Below are positions 28,632 through 37,210 of a stretch of 64,000 nt of DNA, piece after piece; position 1 is the stretch's first letter, and every line of letters starts with the position of its first letter. Location of the stretch: the NCBI RefSeq assembly GCF_006265165.1, contig NZ_VDCH01000001.1, positions 62,001-126,000 on the forward strand, in the 5' to 3' direction. A program made the translations under genes and the position numbers. The notes beneath the pieces were generated by a model. That model made no database searches. It saw nothing but the letters and a program-made list of their open reading frames with translations, and was not told the origin of the DNA. Source of the stretch: Chlorobaculum thiosulfatiphilum. GTDB taxonomy: Bacteria > Bacteroidota > Chlorobiia > Chlorobiales > Chlorobiaceae.

Positions 28632-29031
28632 TAAAACTCAAGTTCCATTGCCGCCCTTACCTTTCCGGCCTCTTTGCTGTAACGAAACTCGCCCGTAAAA
28701 GTATCCCCTTGAGGCTTTTACCACAGATTTTTTGCCGTCGTGGTTCACCAAGCTCCGCCATCAACACGCCTGGATGCACGATGCGCTGTAGGGGCAGACC
28801 TGCGTGTCTCCCCAGGTTTTTTGTCGTGGTGAAATGCGGGATTTTGCTTATGATTTACTTGTGACGTAAACGTTTGTGGCGTCTGCTCCGAAGTCGCTCA
28901 TGCGCGAGATAACCGTCTAACTATTGACAGAAAAACCGATAGGTTGTAAGCAGCGGGCTTATGCTGACGCTGATCAATAGTCAAGGGTTTTATACGGAAA
29001 CTATCAACACTGTTAGAGCTAAGGAATCCTG
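28632..29031. other. 400-base intergenic region
   Basis: No gene seen. It contains two diverged direct repeats (CCACAGATTTTTTGCCGTCG near 28720 and CCAGGTTTTTTGTCGTGG near 28815) and an AT-rich part from about 28915 (TTGACAGAAAAACC) that could hold the promoter of the following AT-rich gene. Confidence 0.5.
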
Positions 29032-29568
29032 ATGAACTTGCCAAACCTATTTTTCACTCAACCTTTGTCTACGCAGATATCTATCGTCGCCGTGTGCATA
29101 TCTCTGCTTGCGTTCTTTCACACAATAAAAACGTCGATTTCAAAAAGAGCATTGGAACGGGCAGCAAAAAAGACCGAAATCTATCTAAAATTGGTTGAAA
29201 CCACGATAACATACAGGAATATGCTTAGCTCCCTAAGTACCATGCAGCCGTCAATGGAAAACTGTAAATCTTATGTTGAAGACCTTATAACAAACATTGA
29301 ATCATCGATCGAAGCGTGCGAGAACGAAAAAAACACTATTAAGAAACTGCCATTTTTTGTTGGTGTTGTACAACTTGAGGAAATATCAAGAGATGTCCAA
29401 GAACTCTATTTAAGGGCTGAAGAACTTGTCCCTCGTACTGTGCATATCACCAAAGAATGTCACCATTATCACAATTTGTCTAAGAAGTATTGTGACAAGC
29501 TGCCAATTGCCGAACGACCGAACCAGATTACATGCACCCTATATAATAAAGAGGAGAAAACCCAATAA
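29032..29568 (+). CDS. Hypothetical membrane-anchored coiled-coil-like protein, 178 aa
   Basis: I do not recognise the family. Residues about 12-32 form one hydrophobic helix (STQISIVAVCISLLAFFHTI), followed by basic SISKRALERAAKKTEIYLK and a mainly helical region rich in Glu/Lys (VEDLITNIESSIEACENEKN). The predicted layout is a short periplasmic end, one membrane helix and a cytoplasmic helical domain. The gene is much more AT-rich than its flanks, which suggests recent transfer. It stands alone. Confidence 0.6.
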   Translation: MNLPNLFFTQPLSTQISIVAVCISLLAFFHTIKTSISKRALERAAKKTEIYLKLVETTITYRNMLSSLSTMQPSMENCKSYVEDLITNIESSIEACENEKNTIKKLPFFVGVVQLEEISRDVQELYLRAEELVPRTVHITKECHHYHNLSKKYCDKLPIAERPNQITCTLYNKEEKTQ

Positions 29569-29767
29569 GCACTTAACAACAGATTGCAAGTGGATGGTCT
29601 CCAGCCTTCCGATACCGCACACTGTTAAGCTGGGAAGTTATGCGAGCATCCGCCTTTTGCAAACCTCTAACCCCCGGCGAAAAGCGCTTGCCGTGAAAAA
29701 CCCTCTGCACTATCTTGCGGGTGATTTTTCGTGACTGTGCAAGATCGTCAACGACTCCACCATCCCC

Positions 29768-30175
29768 ATGCCCAAAGCCACCGTCGCCGCAATCATTCAC
29801 CCCGCCGGAGATCGCCTGAAGATCCTCTTGACACGGCGTAACGTCAATCCTTTCAATGGATTGTGGTGTCTGCCGGGCGGGCATGTCGAGGATTTTGAGC
29901 CTGCTGAAACCGCCGTGCGGCGTGAGGTGAAGGAGGAGACCGGCCTCGATTTCGCGCCGGAAAAGTTCGTCGGCTGGTTCGAGGAGATTTTCCCGGAGCA
30001 CCGCTTTCACGCCGTGGCGCTTGCCTTCGCCGGAGCCGGATCGGGCGCGTTGCAACAGCAGCCTGACGAAGTGTCCGAAATGGCGTGGTTCGCGCTCGAT
30101 GAAGCGCTCTCGATGCAACTTGCTTTCACCCATAACCTTGTCCTGCAACACTATGCCTGCTCGCTCGAAAAGTAA
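29768..30175 (+). CDS. Nudix hydrolase, 135 aa
   Basis: The Nudix box GGHVEDFEPAETAVRREVKE followed by ETGL is intact (GX5EX7REUXEEXGU pattern). Upstream KILLTRRNVNPFNGLWCLPG is typical of MutT/NUDT-type enzymes, which hydrolyse nucleoside diphosphate-linked compounds. Substrate unknown. Its end overlaps the start of the BtuF-like lipoprotein gene by 23 bases, so it shares an operon with B12 genes. Whether that is functional (for example cleaning a nucleotide side product) or accidental cannot be told. Confidence 0.9.
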   Translation: MPKATVAAIIHPAGDRLKILLTRRNVNPFNGLWCLPGGHVEDFEPAETAVRREVKEETGLDFAPEKFVGWFEEIFPEHRFHAVALAFAGAGSGALQQQPDEVSEMAWFALDEALSMQLAFTHNLVLQHYACSLEK

Positions 30176-31058
30176 CCGCCTGACTCCCCTCTTCATCCTG
30201 CTCGCGCTCTGCCTGCAAACGCTCGCCGGGTGCTCGCGCCAGCCCGCGCCTGTAGCGCCGCCCGCGACGACAGCCGCCGCCGAAGCGCCGAAGCGCATCG
30301 TCAGCCTCGCGCCGAGCCTCACCGAAATGCTCTACGCCATCGGCGCAGGTGACCAGCTCGTCGGCAGAACCAGCGCCTGCGACTGGCCCGCCGAAGCTGA
30401 AAAGGTGCCGGTGGTCGGCTCCTTCGGACGTCCTTCGCTCGAAGTGCTCGCCTCGATGAATCCCGACCTCGTGCTCGACGTCGATCTGGCCGATGAACAG
30501 GCGGCGAAAAAAATGGCCGAGATGCATCTGCGCCGCGAGCACATCCGCTGCCAGGATCCCGAAGAGCTGCCCGCCGCCCTCCGCAAGCTCGGCGCACTCA
30601 CCGGCCACGCAAGGCAGGCCGACAGCCTCGCCTCGGTGATCGAGCAGGGGCTGGCGAAGTATCGCACAGAGGCCGCCGCGAAAACGCGCAAACCCTTGAT
30701 TTATCTTGAGATATGGAACGATCCGCTCTGGACGGGCGGCAACAAAAGCTTCGTGTCGCGCCTGATTGGCTACGCGGGCGGGCGCAACATCGGCGACGCG
30801 GTCGAGAAGGAGTACTTCGAAGTCTCGCCCGAGTGGGTCATCCGCGAAAACCCGGAGATCATCGCCTGCATGTACATGGCCAACGAAACGCCCGCCGCCG
30901 ACAACCTCAAGAAACGACCGGGATGGCAGGGCATCAGCGCCGTGCAGCGCAACCGGGTCTATGACAAGTTCGACAACCGCCTCTACCTGCGCCCCGGCCC
31001 GCGCATCCTCGAAGGGATCGCCGGAATGAAAAAGCTGATCGAGAGCAATGAACAGTAA
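30153..31058 (+). CDS. BtuF/FecB-type corrinoid-binding lipoprotein, 301 aa
   Basis: The start at 30153 gives a lipoprotein signal peptide: LTPLFILLALCLQTLAGCSR, with lipobox LAGC. The mature part opens with KRIVSLAPSLTEMLYAIGAG and has VPVVGSFGRPSLEVLASMNP, DLVLDVDLAD and IYLEIWNDPLWTGGN, all typical of class III (helical backbone) binding proteins for corrinoids or ferric siderophores. It overlaps the Nudix gene upstream and the cobB/cbiA gene downstream (11 bases). It probably serves BtuCD as a second, membrane-tethered receptor with its own specificity. Confidence 0.88.
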   Translation: MPARSKSNRLTPLFILLALCLQTLAGCSRQPAPVAPPATTAAAEAPKRIVSLAPSLTEMLYAIGAGDQLVGRTSACDWPAEAEKVPVVGSFGRPSLEVLASMNPDLVLDVDLADEQAAKKMAEMHLRREHIRCQDPEELPAALRKLGALTGHARQADSLASVIEQGLAKYRTEAAAKTRKPLIYLEIWNDPLWTGGNKSFVSRLIGYAGGRNIGDAVEKEYFEVSPEWVIRENPEIIACMYMANETPAADNLKKRPGWQGISAVQRNRVYDKFDNRLYLRPGPRILEGIAGMKKLIESNEQ

Positions 31059-32391
31059 CGCGACGCACGAGAGCCGGGGATTCCTCATCGCCGCCCCGTC
31101 GAGCGGCTCCGGCAAAACGACGATCACCCTTGGCCTGTTGCGCCTGTTGGCGCGGCGCGGCATGAGCGTCCAGCCCTTCAAGTGCGGGCCGGACTACCTC
31201 GACACAATGCTCCACGCAATGGCCGCTTCGACGGGAGAGACGGCGCGACCGGGGCTGAATCTCGACACCTTCATGGCCTCGAAAGCGCACGTTCGCTCGC
31301 TTTTCGCCCGCCACGCCTCGACGGCGGAGATTTCGGTGGTCGAGGGGGTGATGGGTCTGTTCGACGGGGCTGAAAAATCGGACGGCAGCAGCGCCGAGAT
31401 CGCCGCGCTGCTTGGGCTGCCGGTCATCATGGTGATCGACGGCTCGAAGATGGCCTACTCCGCCGCGCCGATGCTCTACGGCTACAAGAACTTCGACCCC
31501 TCGGTCAACGTCGCGGGGGTGATCTTCAACCGCGTCGGCAGCGCCTCGCACTACCGCTACCTCGAAGCCGCCGCGCATGACGTGGGCGTGGAGCCGCTCG
31601 GCTACCTGCCGCGCAACAGCGCTATTACGATCGACGAGCGCCACCTCGGCCTCAACACCTCGGCGGAGTACGACCGGCAGGGCATCATCGACGCGATGGC
31701 CGACCACATCGAAAAAACGGTGAACATCGAGCGCCTGCTCGAAGTGGCGGCAATCGAGCTGCCGGAAGCCGAACCAGCCCGGACAGCTATGCGACCATCG
31801 GACAAGGTGATCGCCGTGGCGCGGGACGAAGCCTTCAACTTCATCTACCACGCCAACATAGAAGCGCTGGCGCGGTACGGCGAGGTGCGCTATTTCAGCC
31901 CGCTGCACGATGAGACGCTTCCCGAAGCCGACCTCGTTTACCTCGCCGGAGGCTACCCGGAGCTTCACGCCGAAGCACTTGCGGAGAACACCGCGATGCG
32001 CCACGCCATCGCCGAATGGTGCCGCAACGGCGGGGCGACTTACGCCGAATGCGGTGGTCTGATGTATCTCGGTCAGACGCTCACCCTCGCCGACGGCACG
32101 ACCCACCAGATGTGCGGCGCGCTCGACCTCGACACCTCCATGCAGGAGGCCCGCTTAACGCTTGGCTACCGCAAGGTGTATCCGGCGGGTGCGAACGGCG
32201 TCGAACTGCGCGGCCACGAGTTCCACTACTCCCGCATCTCGCGGCAAGGCGAAATCGACACCATCGCCGACGTGCGCAACACCCGCGACCAGCCGGTCGA
32301 AACGAAGCTCTTCCGCGTCGGCAATACCATCGCCTCGTACCTGCACCTCTACTGGGGCGAGCGCGACAACCTCGCCAACTGGTTCTTCTGA
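31048..32391 (+). CDS. cbiA: Cobyrinic acid a,c-diamide synthase, 447 aa
   Basis: Glutamine-dependent amidation of cobyrinic acid at positions a and c. The N-terminal P-loop IAAPSSGSGKTTITLGLLRL, VQPFKCGPDYLDTMLH and VVEGVMGLFDG belong to the ATPase half. The C-terminal amidotransferase half has LVYLAGGYPELHAEAL, the nucleophile Cys in GGATYAECGGLMYLGQTL and GHEFHYSR (His). It is complete. It lies outside the riboswitch operon but overlaps the BtuF-like lipoprotein gene. Together with cobQ it shows that incomplete corrinoids can be finished here. Confidence 0.95.
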   Translation: MNSNATHESRGFLIAAPSSGSGKTTITLGLLRLLARRGMSVQPFKCGPDYLDTMLHAMAASTGETARPGLNLDTFMASKAHVRSLFARHASTAEISVVEGVMGLFDGAEKSDGSSAEIAALLGLPVIMVIDGSKMAYSAAPMLYGYKNFDPSVNVAGVIFNRVGSASHYRYLEAAAHDVGVEPLGYLPRNSAITIDERHLGLNTSAEYDRQGIIDAMADHIEKTVNIERLLEVAAIELPEAEPARTAMRPSDKVIAVARDEAFNFIYHANIEALARYGEVRYFSPLHDETLPEADLVYLAGGYPELHAEALAENTAMRHAIAEWCRNGGATYAECGGLMYLGQTLTLADGTTHQMCGALDLDTSMQEARLTLGYRKVYPAGANGVELRGHEFHYSRISRQGEIDTIADVRNTRDQPVETKLFRVGNTIASYLHLYWGERDNLANWFF

Positions 32392-32426
32392 ATGCACTTA
32401 TGGGCGAATCATCATGACAGCCGCTC

Positions 32427-33071
32427 TCAACGGTTCGTTCGCCGGAAGGTGAACCAGGCGAACTCCTGCGTGAAACCTGCGGGGGTAAGATGTTGGGAAT
32501 CGACGGTTGAGACAAGTTCGAAGCGCGGGACGAACACGCTCGAAATCAACTTTTCATCGTAGCGTTGCACGGAGAGACCGCTGCAACGTTCCGGGCCGTT
32601 CAGGGCAAAGACGCCGATGATCGCCACGCCATCGGCGTCGAGGCAGGCATCGAGGCTCTCCAGATAGCGGCGGCGGTCATCCTCGCTCGTCATGAAGTGA
32701 AACACCGCGCGGTCATGCCACAGGCTGAATTTTTTCGCCGACCGGAAGGTGCGAATGTCGCGTTGCACCCAGGAGACGGTCGAGGCTGACGCACCCATCC
32801 GGTTGCGAGCTTCGCCGAGCGCTGCCGGAGAGCAATCCACAACCGTGACGTCCGTATAACCGAGCTGCACCAGCGTTTCGGCAAGCATCGACGCGCCGCC
32901 GCCCGCGTCGATAACCGGCGCGTCGCGGGCGATGCCTGCCGCCTCGACGAGGCTCAGCGACTCCTGCGGGTGGCGCTGATACCAGCTCAGGCCCTCGAAT
33001 GGCGTGGCGTGATATTTTGCGTCCCAGTGATGGCGTAGTTCATCCGGCTCTTGCGTGTTGTCTCTGGACAT
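32427..33071 (-). CDS. Class I SAM-dependent methyltransferase, 214 aa
   Basis: Rossmann methyltransferase: HWDAKYHATPFEGLSWYQRH at the N-terminus, SAM-binding PVIDAGGGASMLAETLVQLG, acidic loop VTVVDCSPAALG and motif WHDRAVFHFM. The WYQ-x-P start is shared with small-molecule methyltransferases of the thiopurine/tellurite-resistance-like group; the acceptor is not known. It begins 12 bases after the stop of the CooS-like gene, so it may be the last gene of that cluster. This is the only link to a function. Confidence 0.82.
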   Translation of the reverse strand: MSRDNTQEPDELRHHWDAKYHATPFEGLSWYQRHPQESLSLVEAAGIARDAPVIDAGGGASMLAETLVQLGYTDVTVVDCSPAALGEARNRMGASASTVSWVQRDIRTFRSAKKFSLWHDRAVFHFMTSEDDRRRYLESLDACLDADGVAIIGVFALNGPERCSGLSVQRYDEKLISSVFVPRFELVSTVDSQHLTPAGFTQEFAWFTFRRTNR

Positions 33072-33083
33072 GGCGGTTACTGA

Positions 33084-35201
33084 TTAACTGTTCAAACAGA
33101 ACGATTTGCCGATTTCAACCGTATCGGGAATCGTCTCCTCGATCTCCTCTTTCGTGCCGATGACGTAATCGCTGACCGGCCAGCCGAGGGCTTCGCGCTT
33201 GCGGTCGAGCATCCGCAGAATGTCTTCGGCGGTCTGGTACGGGTCGGGATTCCAGTTCATCGCCGCGCCAACCATCGGGCGCAGCCGGTTGCTGACGTAG
33301 TCGATAAAGCGGTCGGAGGCGAGCGTGTTGTCCTGCACGCACGAGTAGGTTTCGATGCCGTTGAGGATGAAGGCGTACCGCGCGCCCATCGTCTTTTCGG
33401 CGGCGGGATCGGCGGCCACCATTGCGAAAGGCATCGCCGGATTGGGCTGGCCCGCCGCGTTGGCCGTGTAGGCCATCACCTGGCTGGCTCGTGTGCTGTC
33501 GGTACACGCGCCGACGTGCAGCACAGGAGGAATCTGCAAGGCTTCGACCACCTCGCGCAGTCCGGGGCCGCAGAGCTTCGAGGCGTCGGGATGCGCCAGA
33601 CCGGCAAAGAGCAGCCCCATGCCCGAACAGCCGTGGGCGGTCACCAGCACGTCGTTCTTGATGAGCTGGCGGGCGATGACCACCTGGTTGCGCTCGAACA
33701 CCGCGCCGCGAATATTTCCACAGGAGCCGAAGTTCGCGATGCCACGGATTTTGCCCTCCTCCAGCAGGCGGGCAAGGCCGTGAATCTTCTTGTCGGGCAT
33801 CGAGCCGTCGAAAAGCCGGGCGATCTCCTCGACGCTGAAGCCCAGCTCCACCTTGGCGCGGATGTCGGGAATATGGATTTTTTCGCTGTCGCGGTTGCGG
33901 TAGTTTTCGATGGCGATGTCGAGAATCTGTTCGGCAAGCTCGTAAATGCGGTCGAGATTCTTGAGATAGTAGTCGAGTTCGAGCACAATCGCGCCTTCCT
34001 TGCGGCCCGAAGGCGAGGTGGTGATCACCTTGGTGTGGAAGCGCCGGGCGACCGGCATCATGCCGGGCAGCACGTCCTGCTGATCGACCACGATCGCCTC
34101 GAACGCGCCGGTGGCGACGGCCATTTCGGCGGAGGAGGCCATCGCGACGAGCGGAATGCCGAGGTCGCGCTCGACGAACTCGCCGCCGGTGCAGCACATG
34201 CCGTAGAGCCTGATGTCGTCCGCACCAACAGCTTTGACCTTCTCCATGATCTTCGGCGTACCGACAATGTCGCAGATGGCGAAAGCGACCATAGGCGCGT
34301 GGCCGTTGATGCCGATGTTGATGCAGTTGTCCTTGCGGATGCTGCCGAGGTTGACGTTGAGCTTCGAGCGCCGGGGCAGGCCGTAAACGATGTCGGTGGC
34401 GAGCGACGTCGAGACCACGGTGGTGTAGGCGTAGGCGAGCACCGTGCGCAGGAAGGCCTGCATGTGGCTCTCGAAATCGGAGTCGGTGCCGTGGCTGGTG
34501 AGGTTGTTCGACTCGAAACACTCGTGGTAAGCGCTGATCGGAATGATGCCGAGCCTCTCCCAGAGTCCGGAGCGCTCTTTCGGCGCGAGCGCAAAAAGCG
34601 TGTCGTGATGCTTCGGCAGCGCTCGCTGCAAGTCGTCGATGAAGCGGTCGGCGATCTCGACGCAAATCTGTTCGACGCTCTTGCCCTCGGCGTCGAGGCC
34701 GAGCGCCCCAGCGACCGCCCACGCCTTTTCGGGGCACTTGATCGGAATCGGCGCGGAGCCGTCGCCCGCCGCTTTCAGGGCGATGAAGACCTCGCGGGCG
34801 TGTGCGCCATGCGCCGACATGCCCGAAGCGAGCCGCCGCAGCGCGTTCCCGGCCACGATCAGATCGACATCTTTACCACAGATCGAATGGGGATGCTTTT
34901 CGTTCACCCGGCACGGGCCGTAGGAGCAGAAGGCGCAGCACGCGCCGGTCAGGCCGAAGCCGCACTGCGGATGCTGCTGCATGAAGCGGTCGAAGGTGTT
35001 GCCGATCCCCTCTTTTTCCATGTGACTGACCATCTCCGCCACCGCCTTGTTGGCCGTGTGGGCAATGACCTCATCCTTGCTGTAATTGAGCTTGTGAACA
35101 AGCTTTATCCGCTCGTTCAGCGACATTCCCGAACGATATTCCGGAGCCTGCCGCGAGCTGGTCAGCTCGTCCTGGTACTGGTACTTTTTTTTCTCGTCCA
35201 T
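33084..35201 (-). CDS. cooS: CooS-type carbon-monoxide-dehydrogenase homologue lacking one active-site Cys, 705 aa
   Basis: Full-length Ni-type CODH scaffold. Cys 80, 88, 89, 92, 97 and 108 (segment QCGFGLTGACCAFCSYGPC) match the D and B cluster ligands. For the active-site C cluster I see His301 (INGHAP), Cys336/337 (GMCCTGGE), Cys494 (FGSCGN), Cys525 (HGCSG), Cys566 (VGACTD) and Lys603 (AEKTMG). The remaining ligand, equal to Cys333 of Carboxydothermus CooS-II (LDYQC), is Asp376 here (VDQQD). Such deviant CooS proteins can hold an Fe/S/O hybrid cluster and lack CO activity. I place the start at 35201 (MDEKKKYQ) after an AGGGAG ribosome site. It ends a cluster with cytochrome, ABC and cooC genes. 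Confidence 0.92.
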   Translation of the reverse strand: MDEKKKYQYQDELTSSRQAPEYRSGMSLNERIKLVHKLNYSKDEVIAHTANKAVAEMVSHMEKEGIGNTFDRFMQQHPQCGFGLTGACCAFCSYGPCRVNEKHPHSICGKDVDLIVAGNALRRLASGMSAHGAHAREVFIALKAAGDGSAPIPIKCPEKAWAVAGALGLDAEGKSVEQICVEIADRFIDDLQRALPKHHDTLFALAPKERSGLWERLGIIPISAYHECFESNNLTSHGTDSDFESHMQAFLRTVLAYAYTTVVSTSLATDIVYGLPRRSKLNVNLGSIRKDNCINIGINGHAPMVAFAICDIVGTPKIMEKVKAVGADDIRLYGMCCTGGEFVERDLGIPLVAMASSAEMAVATGAFEAIVVDQQDVLPGMMPVARRFHTKVITTSPSGRKEGAIVLELDYYLKNLDRIYELAEQILDIAIENYRNRDSEKIHIPDIRAKVELGFSVEEIARLFDGSMPDKKIHGLARLLEEGKIRGIANFGSCGNIRGAVFERNQVVIARQLIKNDVLVTAHGCSGMGLLFAGLAHPDASKLCGPGLREVVEALQIPPVLHVGACTDSTRASQVMAYTANAAGQPNPAMPFAMVAADPAAEKTMGARYAFILNGIETYSCVQDNTLASDRFIDYVSNRLRPMVGAAMNWNPDPYQTAEDILRMLDRKREALGWPVSDYVIGTKEEIEETIPDTVEIGKSFCLNS

Positions 35202-35296
35202 AACTTCTCCCTCACTGATTTGAGACCGCCCATTCTCCCCCGGAGGTCCCGCATTTCCTGATGTCATTATTGCTTCAGCCTTTAAAACTCTTAAAC

Positions 35297-35372
35297 AATT
35301 GCCCTGGACTTTAGTCCGGGGTTTATGGATAAGACATAATTAATAAGGGCTTTAGCCCAATCTCTTTTTTAG
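35297..35372. repeat. Type-1 palindromic repeat upstream of cooS
   Basis: CAATTGCCCTGGACTTTAGTCCGGGG-type palindrome, a 30-base AT-rich spacer, then GGGCTTTAGCCCAATCTC. It is in the opposite orientation to the copies at 15001 and 51797. It lies in the gap between the cytochrome gene and the CooS-like gene. Confidence 0.85.
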
Positions 35373-35433
35373 CGAAGATTGCGTTTTTTGTCGCCAGAGC
35401 AAGAATGTCTCTGCTGTCCTTGCCGCCCTTCTC

Positions 35434-36198
35434 TTACTTCTTCAGCGACCGGACGTAGCGCACCAGCTCGTCGATCTGCTCGCCGGTGAGGCTCTCCTTC
35501 CAGCGAGGCATGTACCAGGCGTTGGGCCGGGCCGGATCGGCGATTCCTTCCGAGATGATCGTTCTGAGATCATCGTCGCTCATGGATTGCGCTTCGCTTC
35601 CGCCGAGCGGCCTGATGGCGATGCCGAGCTTACGGGCGACCTCTCCGTCACCTTCGCCCGACTTGCCGTGGCACATGATGCACGACATGCCGTAGATATC
35701 CGACGCAGTGTAGCCGCTCTTTTTTTCCAGCTCGACCGGTACGCCCCGGTTCAGCACCCGGATGTAGGCCACGATATCCTCGATCTGGCCGTAGCTGAGC
35801 TGCATCCCGAGCGGACGCATGTGGATCGACTTGCCGTGAGAAACGCCGCCCTTGCTGATGACGTCGTGAATCTCCTTGTCGGTTTTTCCGGCGAAATAGT
35901 CGCGATCGGCCAGATTCGCGGGCTTCACCGAGAGCGTCCGGGCATACGGCCCGTCGCCGCGCCCGCTCTGCCCGTGGCAGATGAAGCAGTAGCCGAGGTA
36001 GAGCTTGAGACCGTTGACCGCGCGTTCATTGGTCGTGGGGTCTTTTTCGCTTGCGGATTCCGGTTCCGCCACCGCTGCAACCGGCGCTTTTTCTTCGACT
36101 TTTCCCGGCTTTTCGCCCGGCTCGCTCTTGCACGCGCCAAGCAGTCCCGCCGTCAAGAGGAGGCATGTTGCGACTCCCGTATATCTCTTCGTTGCCAT
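35434..36198 (-). CDS. Diheme c-type cytochrome lipoprotein, 254 aa
   Basis: Signal peptide with lipobox LLLTAGLLGACKSEPGEKPG (Cys about residue 22), then a charged linker and two monoheme cytochrome c domains, each with one CxxCH: YCFICHGQSGRGDG (about residue 73) and SCIMCHGKSGEGDG (about residue 174). Each has a downstream Met candidate (HMRPLGM and WYMPRW). It would be anchored to the periplasmic side of the membrane and carry electrons. It lies between the ABC transporter genes and the CooS-like gene, on the same strand, suggesting redox service to that cluster. Confidence 0.92.
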   Translation of the reverse strand: MATKRYTGVATCLLLTAGLLGACKSEPGEKPGKVEEKAPVAAVAEPESASEKDPTTNERAVNGLKLYLGYCFICHGQSGRGDGPYARTLSVKPANLADRDYFAGKTDKEIHDVISKGGVSHGKSIHMRPLGMQLSYGQIEDIVAYIRVLNRGVPVELEKKSGYTASDIYGMSCIMCHGKSGEGDGEVARKLGIAIRPLGGSEAQSMSDDDLRTIISEGIADPARPNAWYMPRWKESLTGEQIDELVRYVRSLKK

Positions 36199-36244
36199 GA
36201 TGCGAAAGGGTTATCTGTTATTGCTCAAGCCATGAAAATTCTAT

Positions 36245-36323
36245 AACAATTGCCCCGGACTTTAGTCCGGGGTTTATCGATAACACAAAATAAATCAGGG
36301 CTTTAGCCCAATATCTTTTTTGG
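36245..36323. repeat. Type-1 palindromic repeat between cytochrome and ABC genes
   Basis: CAATTGCCCCGGACTTTAGT and CCGGGG, spacer TTTATCGATAACACAAAATA, then GGGCTTTAGCCCAATATC. It is nearly identical to the copy at 35297-35372 and in the same orientation, so the cytochrome gene is bracketed by two direct copies about 950 bases apart. Confidence 0.85.
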
Positions 36324-36366
36324 AAGCGATTGCGACGTTTATTACCGTGGAAATAATTGTTCACCG

Positions 36367-37176
36367 CTAAAAAACCAGGTCGAGTTCATCATCCTTCAAC
36401 GACGAGTAGAGCTGGATGATCTGGTCGCGCAGTTCGCCGAACTCCACGTCCGTGCGGCACACCTTTTCGTGCCGTGGCCGGGGAAGGCGGTTCTCGATGA
36501 TCTTTTTCACCCTGCCGGGATTGATGTCCATCACGCAGATTTTGTCGGAGAGGAAAATCGCCTCATCGACGTCGTGCGTCACGAAAAAGATGGTCGTCTT
36601 CGTTTTTTCCCAGGCCTTCAGAATCTGGATCTGCATCTCCTCCTTGGTGAGGGCGTCGAGCGCCTCGAATGGCTCGTCCATGAGCAGGATTTTCGGGTGG
36701 TTCGCCAACGCCCGCGCAATCGCCGCCCGCTGGCGCATACCGCCGGAAATTTCATGCACCATGCTCTCCTCCGACCCCTTCAGGCCGACGATGTCGAGGT
36801 ACTCCTGAGCGATCCTGCGCCGCTCCTTTTTCGACACGCCCTTGAGTTCGAGGCCTATCTCGACGTTCTCGATCACGTTGCGCCACGGCAGAAGCGCGTA
36901 CTCCTGGAACACCATTCCCTTGTGCGGGCCGGGACCGTACTCCTCCTTGCCGTCGAGAATCACGCTGCCCGAGGACTGCTCCAGCAGCCCGGCGACGATT
37001 TGCAGCGTGACCGATTTGCCGCACCCGGTCGGGCCGAGGATGCAGACGAACTCCCCTTCGTCGATCCTGAGGTTCACCCCTTCGAGCACCCTGAATTCAG
37101 CGCCATCCTTCACGAATGTCTTGCTGACCTCCTTGAGTTCGAGCAGGAGTTTTCCGCTTGTAGTCGTCTCGTTCAT
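36367..37176 (-). CDS. NitT/TauT-type ABC transporter ATPase (first of two), 269 aa
   Basis: Walker A CILGPTGCGKSVTLQIVAGL, Q-loop MVFQEYALLPWRNV, signature EISGGMRQRAAIARALANH, Walker B ILLMDEPFEALD and H-loop FFVTHDVDEAIFLSDKI are those of the nitrate/sulfonate/taurine (NitT/TauT) family. The start at 37176 (MNETTTSGKLLLELKEVSKT) is chosen over an upstream ATG that would overlap the spacer to the next gene. It is a close relative of the neighbouring ATPase, so the transporter probably uses a heterodimer, as in the NrtC/NrtD arrangement. Confidence 0.9.
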   Translation of the reverse strand: MNETTTSGKLLLELKEVSKTFVKDGAEFRVLEGVNLRIDEGEFVCILGPTGCGKSVTLQIVAGLLEQSSGSVILDGKEEYGPGPHKGMVFQEYALLPWRNVIENVEIGLELKGVSKKERRRIAQEYLDIVGLKGSEESMVHEISGGMRQRAAIARALANHPKILLMDEPFEALDALTKEEMQIQILKAWEKTKTTIFFVTHDVDEAIFLSDKICVMDINPGRVKKIIENRLPRPRHEKVCRTDVEFGELRDQIIQLYSSLKDDELDLVF

Positions 37177-37210
37177 GCTTTTCAGATTTAATTCTTTGGG
37201 CGCCGGAGCC

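Noticed and set aside
36245-36323. Palindromic repeats as simple terminators only
   Set aside because: They may stop transcription, but identical copies in both orientations and lack of T-runs mark them as a repeat family first.
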